From Prevotella sp. tf2-5 (lineage in GTDB: Bacteria > Bacteroidota > Bacteroidia > Bacteroidales > Bacteroidaceae), in assembly GCF_900115435.1 (NCBI RefSeq), contig NZ_FOWK01000003.1:124001-188000 (forward strand): a stretch of 64,000 nt of DNA. Reading direction: 5' to 3'. Both the position numbers and the translations under genes were made by a program. This document shows, piece by piece, positions 49,701 to 58,273 of the stretch (within the stretch, counting starts at the first letter, position 1; each line of letters begins with the position of its first letter). The notes beneath the pieces are model-generated. The model made no database searches and had not been told where the DNA came from. It saw nothing but the letters and a program-made list of their open reading frames with translations.

Positions 49701-52248
49701 TGCATCTGGTGAGAAGGCTCCGACTACGGTGCGTGTTCCTGACCTGGACTTCAGTCTTCTTGATCATGATGTGTTCCCTTCTCGTTATACCGCTTATGGA
49801 AGAGCGATGCTTGGAGGTAAAGTACTCAGGAAAGCATCATCAGATGAAATGGTTCTTGAAGAGGCACCCGTATTGATGGCAGCATCAGTGGCACCTGGTG
49901 AAAATGCTGTTGCCAAACAGGTGGTACAAGACAAAGCTGATTCTGTGGAAAAGGAAGGAGAGGAAAAGATGGAAGAAACGAAAGACGAGTCCGTTCAACT
50001 CCGTGAGAATATGGAGGAGACAGCATTCTTCTACCCCTCCATGATAGCAGACGCAGAGGGACATGTGTGTTTGAAATTCACGTTACCAGAGAGTCTGACG
50101 ACATGGAAATTTATGGGACTTGCAATCACTCCGGATATTCAATATGGAAAACTGAGCGGAGAGACCATTGCTCAAAAGGATGTGATGATACAACCGAACA
50201 TGCCTCGCTTTGTCCGCATGGGTGACATGGCACAGTTCTCCGCCCGGATCTTTAATATCAGCGAACAGACACAACAGGGCGTGACTCGTATTGAATTGCT
50301 TGACCCGGAGACAGAACAGGTCGTTTATTCTGACCAGCAGTCCTTTGTGGTGGAGGCAGGAAAAACAGGACATGCGACTTTCTCTTATCAGCCCACGGAA
50401 CAATATTCGCTTTTGATTTGTCGTATGACAGTGAAAGGTGATAGTTTCTCAGATGGTGAACAGCATTATCTTCCCATCCTGCCAGACAAGGAACGAGTGA
50501 CGAAGTCAGTACCGTTTACCCAGCACGAACCAGGTGTAAAGGCTGTTGATCTGACCAAACTCTTCCCTAAAGGGACTACCCAACAGAAACTCACCATCGA
50601 GTATACCAATAATCCTGCATGGCTGATGGTTCAGTCGTTGTCAGCGTTGAGTCAGCCATATGAGAAGAGTGCGATAGACCAGGTCGCTGCTTATTATTCT
50701 AATATGCTAGCTAAGACAATTCTTGATCAAACCCCAAAGGCTAAGAGTGTCTTTGAACAATGGCGTAGGGAAGAAGGTAATGAAACATCTCTACAAAGCC
50801 AATTAGAGAAAAATCAGGAACTGAAGGATATCATCCTCGCAGAGACACCTTGGGTGAATGATGCTGATAGGGAAGCTGAACAGAAACAACGTCTTGCCGA
50901 CTTCTTTGATGCCAATCGTATTGCCAATCGTTTGTCATCTGCAATGGAGAAGTTACAGACGTTACAGCAAAGAGACGGAGGCTTCTCATGGTATCCTGGC
51001 ATGCCCTCCAGCAATTATATTACGATGGCTGTTGCGGAGATGTTGGCACGTCTACATGTCATGACAGGAACCTACGGACAGGCTGAGCGTCTTCAGACTC
51101 GTGCGATGGATTTCATGGATGATGAGATTGTCAAGATGGTAAATGAGATGAAGAAATGGGAAAAGAAAGGTTACAAGCCATCCTTCCCGTCTCACATGGC
51201 ACTTAGTTGGCTTTATGTCAATGCCCTTGATCAGCGTAAACTGTCCGCCAAGGTCAAAGAGGCGAATGACTATTTGATGCCATTGCTGAAGAAAGATATC
51301 AAAAACCAGACTATTTATGAGAAGGCGATGACTGCTGTTATCCTCTTGCGACAAGGTGATGTCCAGAAAGCTCAAAATTATGTGAAGAGCCTGAAAGAGT
51401 ATACCGTGTATACAGAGGAGATGGGACGCTATTATGACACCCGTCGTGCCGGATATTCTTGGTTTAGTTATAAGATTCCTACAGAGGTTGCTGCCATCGA
51501 AGCGATAAAATATGTGACACCGAACGATACGAAGACCATCGATGAGATGCGCCGCTGGTTGTTACAGGAGAAACGCACCCAGTTATGGGACACACCTATC
51601 AATAGTGTCAATGCCATCTATGCGTTCCTCTTTGACCATACCGATTTGTTGGCATCGCAAGAGCCTACGGTCCTTGCCATCGACCAAAAACAAGTAGAAC
51701 TACCTAAGGCTACTGCTGGTGTTGGTTATGTGAAAACGGCTATTCAAGATCCGAAGGGCAGTGAGTTTACTGCTACGAAGACTTCCACTGGTACTTCATG
51801 GGGTGCTGTCTATGCACAGTTTATGCAGAAAACCTCAGAAGTGGAAGATGCCCAAAGTGGTATTACAGTGAAACGTGAGATATTTGTAGGAAACTCAAAA
51901 CTCTCCACTCAAAACTCTCCACTCAAAGTGGGAGACCGTATCAAGGTGCGCATTACGATAACATCTACACGTGATCTGGACTTCGTTCAGGTACTCGACC
52001 GTCGTGCTGCCTGCATGGAACCAGTACGACAGCTCTCTGGGTATTATAATGGTGCTTATTGCTCTCCGAAAGATTTCTCTACCAATTACTATTATTATGG
52101 TATTGCCAAGGGTAAGCATGTTTTGGAGACAGAATACTATATTGACCGTGCAGGTGTCTATGAGACTGGAACATGTACTGTGCAATGTGCTTACTCACCA
52201 GAGTACCGGGCTACAGCGAAGTCCGAGACGTTGAAAATAGAAAAATGA
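46723..52248 (+). CDS. Alpha-2-macroglobulin-like protein, thioester motif absent
   Basis: This 1841-aa exported protein has a signal peptide (1-21, MWIFGQ). Domains in order: N-terminal helical region to about 380, MG domains including MG2/MG3 (YTHLYTDRAIYRPGQTVHVAAIVY near 500; FRVEEYKRPTYEVSF near 585), the A2M family domain (ENMEETAFFYPSMIADAEGHVCLKFTLPESLTTWKFMGLA near 1095), an alpha/alpha-toroid with GGFSWYPGMPSSNYITMAVAEMLARL near 1420, and a bMG-type C-terminus. At the usual thioester site near 1311 the sequence is SQPYEKSAIDQ, with no CxEQ. Such proteins are thought to trap proteases in the periplasm; without the thioester it would act non-covalently or have another role. Repeat-derived in-frame stretches lie at 49062-49085 and 51889-51928. 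The stop overlaps the next ATG (ATGA). Confidence 0.92.
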   Translation: MKQKVLTLIAVLMFMPMWIFGQNYRDLWKQVQKAENEDLPQTAIKHLTAIEEKAIEEKAYGQLLKASLYHVRMQNEIAPDSLAPAVKRLEKKEAAVSDVVLRSVYDVVLYRIYRDNPSLSKDDLEKKVRTYREKALAHPDALGQVKDKSYEPFVEIGKDADIYDHDMLSVVGYELGAWEWMHTYYEKTGNRRAACLTALLMMEENQSTDTKNYIDRLDSLINQYQDLPVAGEVAIARYHQMWKLNGVTAAEKVAYLDMAVERWSQWKRIGELRNNKARLITSKFFANIPNYVQAPNLAQTVSLYGLRHLNALTMRVFRTDLKGDTDLNPNYSEDYEKIKGQLIEVKDATQSLAFPVRPDYEEFKDSLQLKGLPAGVYLLEFATTPGTEVYRLLYYVTGLRLLAIGNPESVMRYIVVNTQTGQPVKGAKIRITPNYYYDDEKNKEPVILETNAEGEVTYRFAKERRHEVFAYTLKDQACPETGASDNFHFYEDNNRREYTHLYTDRAIYRPGQTVHVAAIVYALTDHVKTDAVADKTMTMTLRDANYKTVAEKRVVTDRFGKCFADFTLPTGSRNGSFRINLNGTSHSFRVEEYKRPTYEVSFSEYKESYKAGDTITVQGKAMSYAGVPVQDAKVKYTVRRRVAYWWMTYSWYWNVGYMGHGTDTETLLTEETTTKDDGTFDVRMPMVLPKDDGNTPMFYTFEVEADVTDQAGETHGGTKSLSLGTRPTALTCDVPQRIRRDQMKPVTFYRRNAAGSEIEGTVRYRIDDGVWKNGAANTPLSILNAQLKSGEHRLEAACERDSVKIKFIIFGLDDKKPATETKDWFYVSDSRFPNDGKPVTLQVGSSDPDLYIAYEIMSGNKVIEQGFIRENCSLLNRKFTYQEEYGNGLFITYAWVKDGKSYQHSTTIGRPLPDKHLTLKWETFRDRLKPGQQEEWRLSIKDKDGKAADAQLMAVLYDKSLDQLVHHYWGFYPNTYTPLPSSSWNVMSFGSRSASGEKAPTTVRVPDLDFSLLDHDVFPSRYTAYGRAMLGGKVLRKASSDEMVLEEAPVLMAASVAPGENAVAKQVVQDKADSVEKEGEEKMEETKDESVQLRENMEETAFFYPSMIADAEGHVCLKFTLPESLTTWKFMGLAITPDIQYGKLSGETIAQKDVMIQPNMPRFVRMGDMAQFSARIFNISEQTQQGVTRIELLDPETEQVVYSDQQSFVVEAGKTGHATFSYQPTEQYSLLICRMTVKGDSFSDGEQHYLPILPDKERVTKSVPFTQHEPGVKAVDLTKLFPKGTTQQKLTIEYTNNPAWLMVQSLSALSQPYEKSAIDQVAAYYSNMLAKTILDQTPKAKSVFEQWRREEGNETSLQSQLEKNQELKDIILAETPWVNDADREAEQKQRLADFFDANRIANRLSSAMEKLQTLQQRDGGFSWYPGMPSSNYITMAVAEMLARLHVMTGTYGQAERLQTRAMDFMDDEIVKMVNEMKKWEKKGYKPSFPSHMALSWLYVNALDQRKLSAKVKEANDYLMPLLKKDIKNQTIYEKAMTAVILLRQGDVQKAQNYVKSLKEYTVYTEEMGRYYDTRRAGYSWFSYKIPTEVAAIEAIKYVTPNDTKTIDEMRRWLLQEKRTQLWDTPINSVNAIYAFLFDHTDLLASQEPTVLAIDQKQVELPKATAGVGYVKTAIQDPKGSEFTATKTSTGTSWGAVYAQFMQKTSEVEDAQSGITVKREIFVGNSKLSTQNSPLKVGDRIKVRITITSTRDLDFVQVLDRRAACMEPVRQLSGYYNGAYCSPKDFSTNYYYYGIAKGKHVLETEYYIDRAGVYETGTCTVQCAYSPEYRATAKSETLKIEK

Positions 52249-53312
52249 CTATGAATAGAAAAACGATAATTACATTCCTGTTGATGCTGATGGTGTTGCC
52301 AGTATCAGCACAGAAACTGATTGCAACAAAGACAACGATTGATGTGGGTAAGACGGGGTTTCAGCAACCTGTCACAGCCGTGTTTGAATTCCAGAACAAA
52401 GGTGTTCACCGCCTGATGATAGAGTCGGTACTACCTGACTGTAACTGTACCATCATTGAGTATCCGAAGACCGTGATAGGTAAGGGTGAGAAATTCCAAG
52501 TTAAGATGACCTATGATGCTAAACAACTCGGACATTTCGATAAGCAGGCAGCTATTATCTCGAATGGCACGAAGAAACCAGTGTATATCCGAATGAAAGG
52601 CGTGGTGTTGGAAAACTATCAGGATTTCTCGGGTGACTATCCGATAGAGATGGGGGCTATGCGCATTGACCAGAATGAACTGGAGTTTGATAACGTCAAT
52701 AAGGGGGAGACGCCTATTGCTCAGATACATGTTCTTAACAATGGTACCAGTCTGATGCGTCCCAATCTCATGCATCTGCCTACTTGGCTCTCGGCAACAG
52801 TATCACCAGAGGAGATACGACCGGGTCGTACTGCTACGATTAGTGTGACACTGAACTCTGCCAAAATCAGTGACTACGGACTGACACAGGCATCTATCTA
52901 TCTAGCTGCTAATCCTGGTGATAAAGCGACGAAGGAGAATCTTATCGGGGTCTCTACCGTCTTACTGCCTTCCTTCGCAAAGATGACAAATGTGCAGAAG
53001 CAGTATGCGCCAAAGATGTACCTTTCTTCTGATCAGGTGGATATTGTCTTCGACGGAAAGTCAAAGAAAAAAACGGAGATACAGATATCCAATATTGGTC
53101 GTACTCCTTTGACTATATCTTCATTGCAGATGTTTACACAAGGTTTGCAAATCTCATTGGGAAAGAGTACGCTCCAGACTGGTGAGTCGACGAAGTTAAA
53201 GATTACGGCTCAGCGTGACGAGTTGCGGAAAGCACGTACCAAACCTCGTATCTTGATGATAACAAATGACCCCGACCAGTCGAAAGTCGTCATAACGATT
53301 AATGCAAAATAA
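52245..53312 (+). CDS. DUF1573 domain-containing exported protein
   Basis: This 355-aa protein has a signal peptide (MTMNRKTIITFLLML...PVSAQ). The start at 52245 overlaps the preceding stop as ATGA; ATG at 52251 is also possible, and a longer frame from 52173 is rejected because it lies inside the A2M gene ahead of the signal. DUF1573 (ASH/Ig-like) domain near 30-125: VTAVFEFQNKGVHRLMIESVLPDCNCTIIEYPKTVIGKGE. Two more Ig-like segments follow, to a C-terminal IQISNIGRTPLTISSL repeat. Function is unknown in general. Coupled translation with the A2M protein suggests a shared envelope role. Confidence 0.88.
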   Translation: MTMNRKTIITFLLMLMVLPVSAQKLIATKTTIDVGKTGFQQPVTAVFEFQNKGVHRLMIESVLPDCNCTIIEYPKTVIGKGEKFQVKMTYDAKQLGHFDKQAAIISNGTKKPVYIRMKGVVLENYQDFSGDYPIEMGAMRIDQNELEFDNVNKGETPIAQIHVLNNGTSLMRPNLMHLPTWLSATVSPEEIRPGRTATISVTLNSAKISDYGLTQASIYLAANPGDKATKENLIGVSTVLLPSFAKMTNVQKQYAPKMYLSSDQVDIVFDGKSKKKTEIQISNIGRTPLTISSLQMFTQGLQISLGKSTLQTGESTKLKITAQRDELRKARTKPRILMITNDPDQSKVVITINAK

Positions 53313-53317
53313 ATACC

Positions 53318-54412
53318 ATGGAACATCCGGAAAATAGCTCAGAATATGCAGGGCTGCAAGTCAATAGTGGAGTAGAGCAGCCTTCTATTATCAATCCTTA
53401 TCTTCAACGTAAGCGTTTCAAACGTCATGAGATGACCGCCGCAGAGATGGTAGAAGGGATCATCAAGGGTGATGTGACCATTCTCTCTCAGGCTGTTACG
53501 TTGGTAGAGAGTGTTAACCCTGACCATCAGGCGAAGGCACAAGAGGTTATCAATAAGTGTCTGCCGTATAGTGGACATTCTATCCGTGTGGGTATCAGTG
53601 GTGTGCCAGGGGCTGGTAAATCTACCTCCATTGACGAGTTTGGCGTCCATGTTTTGAAAGAGAAAGGTGGAAAACTTGCCGTCCTTGCTATTGACCCCAG
53701 CTCGGAACGTTCCAAAGGTAGTATATTGGGGGATAAGACACGTATGGAGAAACTCTCCATCCACCCTGATTCATTTATCCGTCCTAGTCCTACGGCTGGT
53801 TCTTTAGGAGGTGTGGCACGTAAGACACGTGAGACGATTATCCTCTGTGAAGCGGCAGGTTTTGACAAGATTTTCGTGGAGACAGTGGGAGTAGGGCAGA
53901 GTGAGACGGCATGTCATTCGATGGTAGATTTCTTCTTACTTATCCAACTGGCAGGAACAGGTGATGAGTTGCAAGGTATCAAGCGTGGTATTATGGAGAT
54001 CTGTGACGGTATAGTCATCAATAAGTGTGATGGCGAGAATGTCGACAAATGCCATATGGCAGCTACGAATTTCCGCAATGCCCTCCATTTCTTCCCAATG
54101 TCTGAGAGTGGCTGGTTACCGAAGGTGCTATGCTATAGTGGATTCTATGGTACGGGTGTCAAGGAAATATGGGACATGATCTATGAGTATATTGATTTCG
54201 TAAAAGCGAATGGATATTTCGACTATCGTCGTAACGAACAATCGAAATACTGGATGTTCGAAAGTATCAATGAACACTTACGCATGAACTTCTACCATAA
54301 TCCGCTCATTCGTCAGCGTCTGAAAGAGGCTGAGGCGAAGGTCTTGGCTGGTCAGCAGACTTCCTTTATGGCAGCGCAGGAGCTTTTGGATATTTATTAT
54401 AAAAATCTATAG
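53318..54412 (+). CDS. meaB: MeaB-type GTPase, methylmalonyl-CoA mutase chaperone
   Basis: This 364-aa G3E-family GTPase protects and reloads methylmalonyl-CoA mutase with adenosylcobalamin. Walker A is GVPGAGKSTSIDEFG near 94-108. Further marks are AVLAIDPSSERSKGSILGDKTRM, FIRPSPTAGSLGGVARKTRETI, FVETVGVGQSE and NKCDGEN (NKxD). It follows the DUF1573 gene by 5 bp. The mutase genes are not in this window; propionate formation via methylmalonyl-CoA is common in the phylum. Confidence 0.95.
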   Translation: MEHPENSSEYAGLQVNSGVEQPSIINPYLQRKRFKRHEMTAAEMVEGIIKGDVTILSQAVTLVESVNPDHQAKAQEVINKCLPYSGHSIRVGISGVPGAGKSTSIDEFGVHVLKEKGGKLAVLAIDPSSERSKGSILGDKTRMEKLSIHPDSFIRPSPTAGSLGGVARKTRETIILCEAAGFDKIFVETVGVGQSETACHSMVDFFLLIQLAGTGDELQGIKRGIMEICDGIVINKCDGENVDKCHMAATNFRNALHFFPMSESGWLPKVLCYSGFYGTGVKEIWDMIYEYIDFVKANGYFDYRRNEQSKYWMFESINEHLRMNFYHNPLIRQRLKEAEAKVLAGQQTSFMAAQELLDIYYKNL

Positions 54413-54434
54413 TATCTATAGTAACTATAAAAAT

Positions 54435-55289
54435 ATGCTCAAGGTTGAGATTGATAACGGTAGCGGATTCTGTTTCGGAGTGACAACAGCGATACAGAAA
54501 GCTGAGGAGGAACTGGCAAAGGGCAATACACTTTATTGCCTTGGTGATATCGTGCATAATGGAATGGAGTGTGATCGCTTGCGACAGATGGGACTGGTTA
54601 CCATCAATCATGAAGAAATGCGCCGATTGCATGACGTGAAAGTATTGTTGCGTGCCCATGGGGAGCCTCCGGCTACTTATGAGCTGGCACGACGTAACAA
54701 TATCGAGATTATTGACGCCACTTGTCCTGTTGTTCTACAGCTGCAGAAACGCATCAAGAAGCAATATGAGTTAGGTGCCGCACAGATAGTCATCTTTGGA
54801 AAGAATGGTCATGCGGAGGTTTTGGGATTGGTAGGTCAGACGGAATCCTCAGCGATTGTCATTGAGAGTTTCGAGGAGGTGAGAATGCTTGATTTCACCC
54901 GTGATATCTACCTCTATTCCCAGACTACCAAGTCACTGGATGAGTTCCATCGTATCATTGAGTATATCCAGCAAAATATCTCTCATGGGGCGACTTTCAA
55001 GAGCTTCGATACGATATGTCGAAGTGTAGCGAACCGTATGCCCAATATCTCTTCGTTTGCAACCAAACACGACCTCATCCTCTTTGTCTGTGGTCGGAAG
55101 AGTAGTAACGGGAAAGTGCTCTTTAATGAGTGTCTGCGTGTCAACCCCAACACTCATCTCATCGAAGGACCTGAAGAGATAGACTCGTCATGGCTGGAAG
55201 GTATCCAAACAGTAGGTGTCTGTGGCGCCACCAGTACTCCTAAATGGCTGATGGAACAGTGTCGAGATGCCATATTAGCAGAGCATTGA
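54435..55289 (+). CDS. ispH: 4-hydroxy-3-methylbut-2-enyl diphosphate reductase
   Basis: This 284-aa iron-sulfur enzyme makes IPP and DMAPP in the last step of the MEP pathway. The three cluster cysteines are Cys13 (GSGFCFGV), Cys97 (DATCPVV) and Cys195 (DTICRSVANR). LLRAHGEPP, IVIFGKNGHAEVLGL and GATSTPKWLMEQ are further family marks. It lies 22 bp after meaB and is probably co-transcribed. Confidence 0.96.
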   Translation: MLKVEIDNGSGFCFGVTTAIQKAEEELAKGNTLYCLGDIVHNGMECDRLRQMGLVTINHEEMRRLHDVKVLLRAHGEPPATYELARRNNIEIIDATCPVVLQLQKRIKKQYELGAAQIVIFGKNGHAEVLGLVGQTESSAIVIESFEEVRMLDFTRDIYLYSQTTKSLDEFHRIIEYIQQNISHGATFKSFDTICRSVANRMPNISSFATKHDLILFVCGRKSSNGKVLFNECLRVNPNTHLIEGPEEIDSSWLEGIQTVGVCGATSTPKWLMEQCRDAILAEH

Positions 55290-55325
55290 CATGATGGAAG
55301 AAATGAGTAGTATCCTTGATATCCA

Positions 55326-55354
55326 GAGGGCAGACAATAAAAAGGTCTGTCCTC
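55326..55354 (+). terminator. Hairpin between ispH and the OmpA lipoprotein gene
   Basis: GAGGGCAGAC and GTCTGTCCTC form a 10-bp stem with one mismatch around a 9-nt loop, 36 nt after ispH. It is followed by CGTTTATTTG, only a partial T-tract, so it may be a weak terminator; a TTTATTTG sequence next to it might serve as -7 box for the next gene. Confidence 0.4.
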
Positions 55355-55368
55355 CGTTTATTTGATAT

Positions 55369-57393
55369 ATGCGCAAAGTTCTGTTCATGATGCTGGTGAG
55401 CCTACTCCTTGTGGGTTGTGGTGCTGATCAGGCAATGAAAAAAGGAGATAAGTATTATGCCTTAGGCGAGTATTACGATGCCGCGGCACAATACAAGAGA
55501 GCATATGCCCAGACCCCTGTCAAGGAAAGGAAGCTCCGAGGAGAACGTGCCTTGAAAATGGCAGACTGTTATCGACGCATTAACTATACGCAACGTGCCA
55601 TTGCCGCCTATCGTAATGCTTTGCGCTATGGGCAGCAAGACTCCATGACACAATTGTATCTTGGGCAGCAACTGCTGAAGAACGCCAGTTATAAAGAGGC
55701 TGCAAAAGTTTTTGATGATATGCTTGTTGACTCTGTTGCCGCTCAGAGTCCTGCCGTCGCCAAGATACTCGCTCAGGTTGGAAGACGCTCTGCCCAGCAG
55801 GCTCCTGTCTGGAAGCAAGAGGGTTCACGTTATACTGTAAAGCGTGAGAATATCTTTAACTCCCGTCGTGCGGAGTATTCTCCCTGTCTGGGAGGCGACG
55901 CCTATGACCGTCTTTACTTCACCTCTACCCGTAATGAGGCGACTGGTGATGAGTTAAGTGGTATCACTGGAACAAAGAATGGTGATATCTTTATGTCGCA
56001 GAAAGACGAGCAGGGTAAGTGGCAGCGTCCACAGGTGATTGATTCTGAACTGAACTCTGCGGAAGATGAGGGAGCTTGTTGCCTGACTCCTGACGGACAT
56101 ACCATGTACCTGACCATTTGCAAGACAGACAATAATTATCCACGTTATGCGAAAATAGCCAGTTCACGACGCTCTGATGCCGCATGGACAAAGGCGCAGG
56201 AGGTGGAATTGACACGTGATACCCTTTCGCTTTTCGCCCATCCTGCTGTCAGTCCTGATGGCAGATGGCTCTACTTCGTCAGCGACATGCCTGGTGGTGA
56301 GGGAGGAAAGGATATCTGGCGAGTACGCCTGTCGGAAACCAATATGGGTGGTGTGGAGAACCTTGGGGCTCCCATCAATACACCTGGTGATGAGCTCTTT
56401 CCAACCTTCCGACCCAATGGCGACCTCTATTTCTCTAGTAATGGACATGAGGGAATGGGGGGACTTGATATCTTCGTAGCCAAGCCTAACGCTTTTGGAT
56501 GGCAGATAGAGCATCCGGGGTCTCCTCTGAACTCTAACGCAGATGATTTTGGAATGACCTTTGAGGGGATGCTCAACAAAGGCTTCTTCTCCTCGAATCG
56601 TGGGGATGCTCATGGCTGGGATCATATTTACTCGTTTGAGAACCCAGAGATTATCCAGACAGTCAAGGGCTGGGTCTATGAGCAAGAAGGTTATGAATTG
56701 CCACAAGCTATTGTCTATCTCGTTGGCAACGATGGTACCAACCTGAAACTCAGCGTCAAGGGTGATGGCTCGTTTACACAACAGATTAAACCGAATGTCG
56801 ACTATGTCCTGTTGGGAACATGCGTTGGTTACCTTAATCATAAAGAGGAGTTGCGTGTAGAACCAGTAGAAGACTCGGAAGAATATGTATTGCAGTTTCC
56901 ACTTGCCAGTATCACGGCACCTGTCCTCATTGACAATATCTTCTATGATTTCGACCGTGCCACCCTCCGTCCTGAATCCACGGAGGCACTCGATAAGCTG
57001 GTGGTGTTGCTGAATGAGAACCCGCATGTCGCTATTGAGCTTGCCGCTCATTGTGACTATAAAGGTAGTGAGGAATATAATATCCGACTCTCCCAGCGTA
57101 GAGCAGAGTCAGTGATCAACTATCTGATACAAAAGGGAATTGCCAAAACACGCCTGCAGGCAAAGGGTTATGGCAAAGGTAGTCCTAAAAAGATACGTAG
57201 AAAACTTACGGAGAAATATCCGTTCCTGAAAGAAAACGACGTTCTGACAGAGGAATATGTCAGAACGTTCACACCCGAAGAGCAGGAAATCTGTAACCAG
57301 CTCAACCGTCGTACGGAGTTCAGGGTGACCAGTACTACCTATGGCATGTTCGACAAAGAGGGTCGTCTTATCGAATCACCCGCTCGTAACTGA
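55369..57393 (+). CDS. OmpA-family lipoprotein with TPR and PD40 propeller, PorE-like T9SS component
   Basis: This 674-aa lipoprotein has lipobox LLVGC (Cys17). Domains in order: TPR repeats at about 20-150 (GDKYYALGEYYDAAAQYKRAY), a WD40/PD40-like beta-propeller at about 160-425 (SPDGRWLYFVSDMPGGEGGKDIW, FRPNGDLYFSSNGHEGMGGLDI), a carboxypeptidase-regulatory-like fold at about 430-510 (GWVYEQEGYELPQAIVYLV), and an OmpA peptidoglycan-binding domain at about 520-660 (NIFYDFDRATLRPES...LAAHCDYKGSEEYNIRLSQRRAESV). This order and length match PorE (PG1058) of Porphyromonas gingivalis, which is needed for type IX secretion. It fits the T9SS-like tails on the glucanases in this window. Other OmpA/PD40 lipoproteins exist, so orthology is not proven. 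Confidence 0.85.
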   Translation: MRKVLFMMLVSLLLVGCGADQAMKKGDKYYALGEYYDAAAQYKRAYAQTPVKERKLRGERALKMADCYRRINYTQRAIAAYRNALRYGQQDSMTQLYLGQQLLKNASYKEAAKVFDDMLVDSVAAQSPAVAKILAQVGRRSAQQAPVWKQEGSRYTVKRENIFNSRRAEYSPCLGGDAYDRLYFTSTRNEATGDELSGITGTKNGDIFMSQKDEQGKWQRPQVIDSELNSAEDEGACCLTPDGHTMYLTICKTDNNYPRYAKIASSRRSDAAWTKAQEVELTRDTLSLFAHPAVSPDGRWLYFVSDMPGGEGGKDIWRVRLSETNMGGVENLGAPINTPGDELFPTFRPNGDLYFSSNGHEGMGGLDIFVAKPNAFGWQIEHPGSPLNSNADDFGMTFEGMLNKGFFSSNRGDAHGWDHIYSFENPEIIQTVKGWVYEQEGYELPQAIVYLVGNDGTNLKLSVKGDGSFTQQIKPNVDYVLLGTCVGYLNHKEELRVEPVEDSEEYVLQFPLASITAPVLIDNIFYDFDRATLRPESTEALDKLVVLLNENPHVAIELAAHCDYKGSEEYNIRLSQRRAESVINYLIQKGIAKTRLQAKGYGKGSPKKIRRKLTEKYPFLKENDVLTEEYVRTFTPEEQEICNQLNRRTEFRVTSTTYGMFDKEGRLIESPARN

Positions 57394-57709
57394 TAATCTC
57401 GTACACACCAACCATCAAAAGACTGAAGAGTGCCAGGACCACCATTGCGGGATGAACCTGTGGTGGCTCAGCCATTGTGGTACGCAGGAATACCTCCATC
57501 TGCACCAGTAATAGCTCGAAGCCATGGAAGAGATAGAAGAAAATGGCAGCGATGAGGATACAGCAAGTTGTCCAGATGCGTGTGAACCATTTCATGCTAC
57601 GTCTCGGCAACTGACTCATCACCTGTTCTGTGAAGCCATTGTCAGCTATTGTCTGTTGTGCTGCCTCATTGAAAAACTGTTGCAGCAGTTGTTCGTCGTG
57701 TCTATCCAT
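57368..57709 (-). CDS. Small membrane protein downstream of sigma factor (113 aa), possibly anti-sigma-like
   Basis: Residues 1-38 are soluble with a helical EQLLQQFFNEAAQQ segment. Two membrane helices follow, at about 43-62 (IWTTCCILIAAIFFYLFHGF) and 86-104 (MVVLALFSLLMVGVYEII). The layout of an N-terminal cytoplasmic part plus membrane helices, and the 8-bp overlap with the upstream sigma gene, suggest a partner of that sigma factor. It resembles small DUF5056-type proteins, but I am unsure. The 3' end overlaps the convergent OmpA gene by 26 bp. Confidence 0.75.
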   Translation of the reverse strand: MDRHDEQLLQQFFNEAAQQTIADNGFTEQVMSQLPRRSMKWFTRIWTTCCILIAAIFFYLFHGFELLLVQMEVFLRTTMAEPPQVHPAMVVLALFSLLMVGVYEIISYERVIR

Positions 57710-58226
57710 AACCGTTCTGTTTTAAATAGTTTGCTAGTTTTTCCTTTCCCCTGGAGAGGTGTGACTTCACCGTTCCCTCCTTCATCTGCGTGATCTTTGC
57801 GATACCAGCGATGTCGTAGCCATCGATGAGTTGCAAGGTGATACAGGTACGTTCATCAGGCTTTAGCAACGCAAGCGCATGGTAAAGGTCCATCTTCAAA
57901 GTAGGAATTTCTTGTGAGTTCTGCCGCTCTGGTACGTTGTCCATGTCAGCAAGTTGCTTATGCGACCGTGTATAGTCGTAAAATACATTATAGGCGATAC
58001 GCATCAGCCATGTCTGGAAGGAGGCGAGTCCGCGGAACTTCCCGATGTTGGTATATGCCTTGATGAAGGTGTCTTGTGCCAGGTCGTCACTCAACTGCTC
58101 ATCTCCCAAGGTCTGATGCAGGAAGAAACGTCGCACGGGTGACTGGTAACGGCGCACGAGCTCATCGAAGGCTCGTCGTTTGCCTAATACCGCCACCTGT
58201 GCTACTAGGGAGATGTCAGTTGTCAT
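57702..58226 (-). CDS. RNA polymerase sigma factor, sigma-70/ECF type
   Basis: This 174-aa protein has region 2 at about 20-90 (FDELVRRYQSPVRRFFLHQTLG, LAQDTFIKAYTNIGKFRGLASFQTWLMRIAYNVFYDYTR) and region 4 at about 118-170 (LLKPDERTCITLQLIDGYDIAGIAKITQMKEGTVKSHLSRGKEKL). Length and domains are those of ECF sigma factors. It is the third gene of a DUF6249-PspC-sigma-membrane protein run. Its regulon is unknown; envelope stress is a guess from PspC. Confidence 0.92.
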   Translation of the reverse strand: MTTDISLVAQVAVLGKRRAFDELVRRYQSPVRRFFLHQTLGDEQLSDDLAQDTFIKAYTNIGKFRGLASFQTWLMRIAYNVFYDYTRSHKQLADMDNVPERQNSQEIPTLKMDLYHALALLKPDERTCITLQLIDGYDIAGIAKITQMKEGTVKSHLSRGKEKLANYLKQNGYG

Positions 58227-58229
58227 TTT

Positions 58230-58272
58230 GTGATATTTCGGTATTTCGAGATTCCGGTATTCCAGGATCCCG
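58230..58272. repeat. Microsatellite-like spacer between pspC and the sigma gene
   Basis: Degenerate ATTTCGGTATTTCGAGATTC-type sequence, similar in type to the gcvH-gcvPA spacer at 31090-31146. Confidence 0.45.
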
Positions 58273-58273
58273 A

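Noticed and set aside
55291-55365. Possible 24-codon frame (MMEEMSSILDIQ...) between ispH and the OmpA gene
   Set aside because: It overlaps the hairpin and shows no relation to the small peptide family; too short to support.
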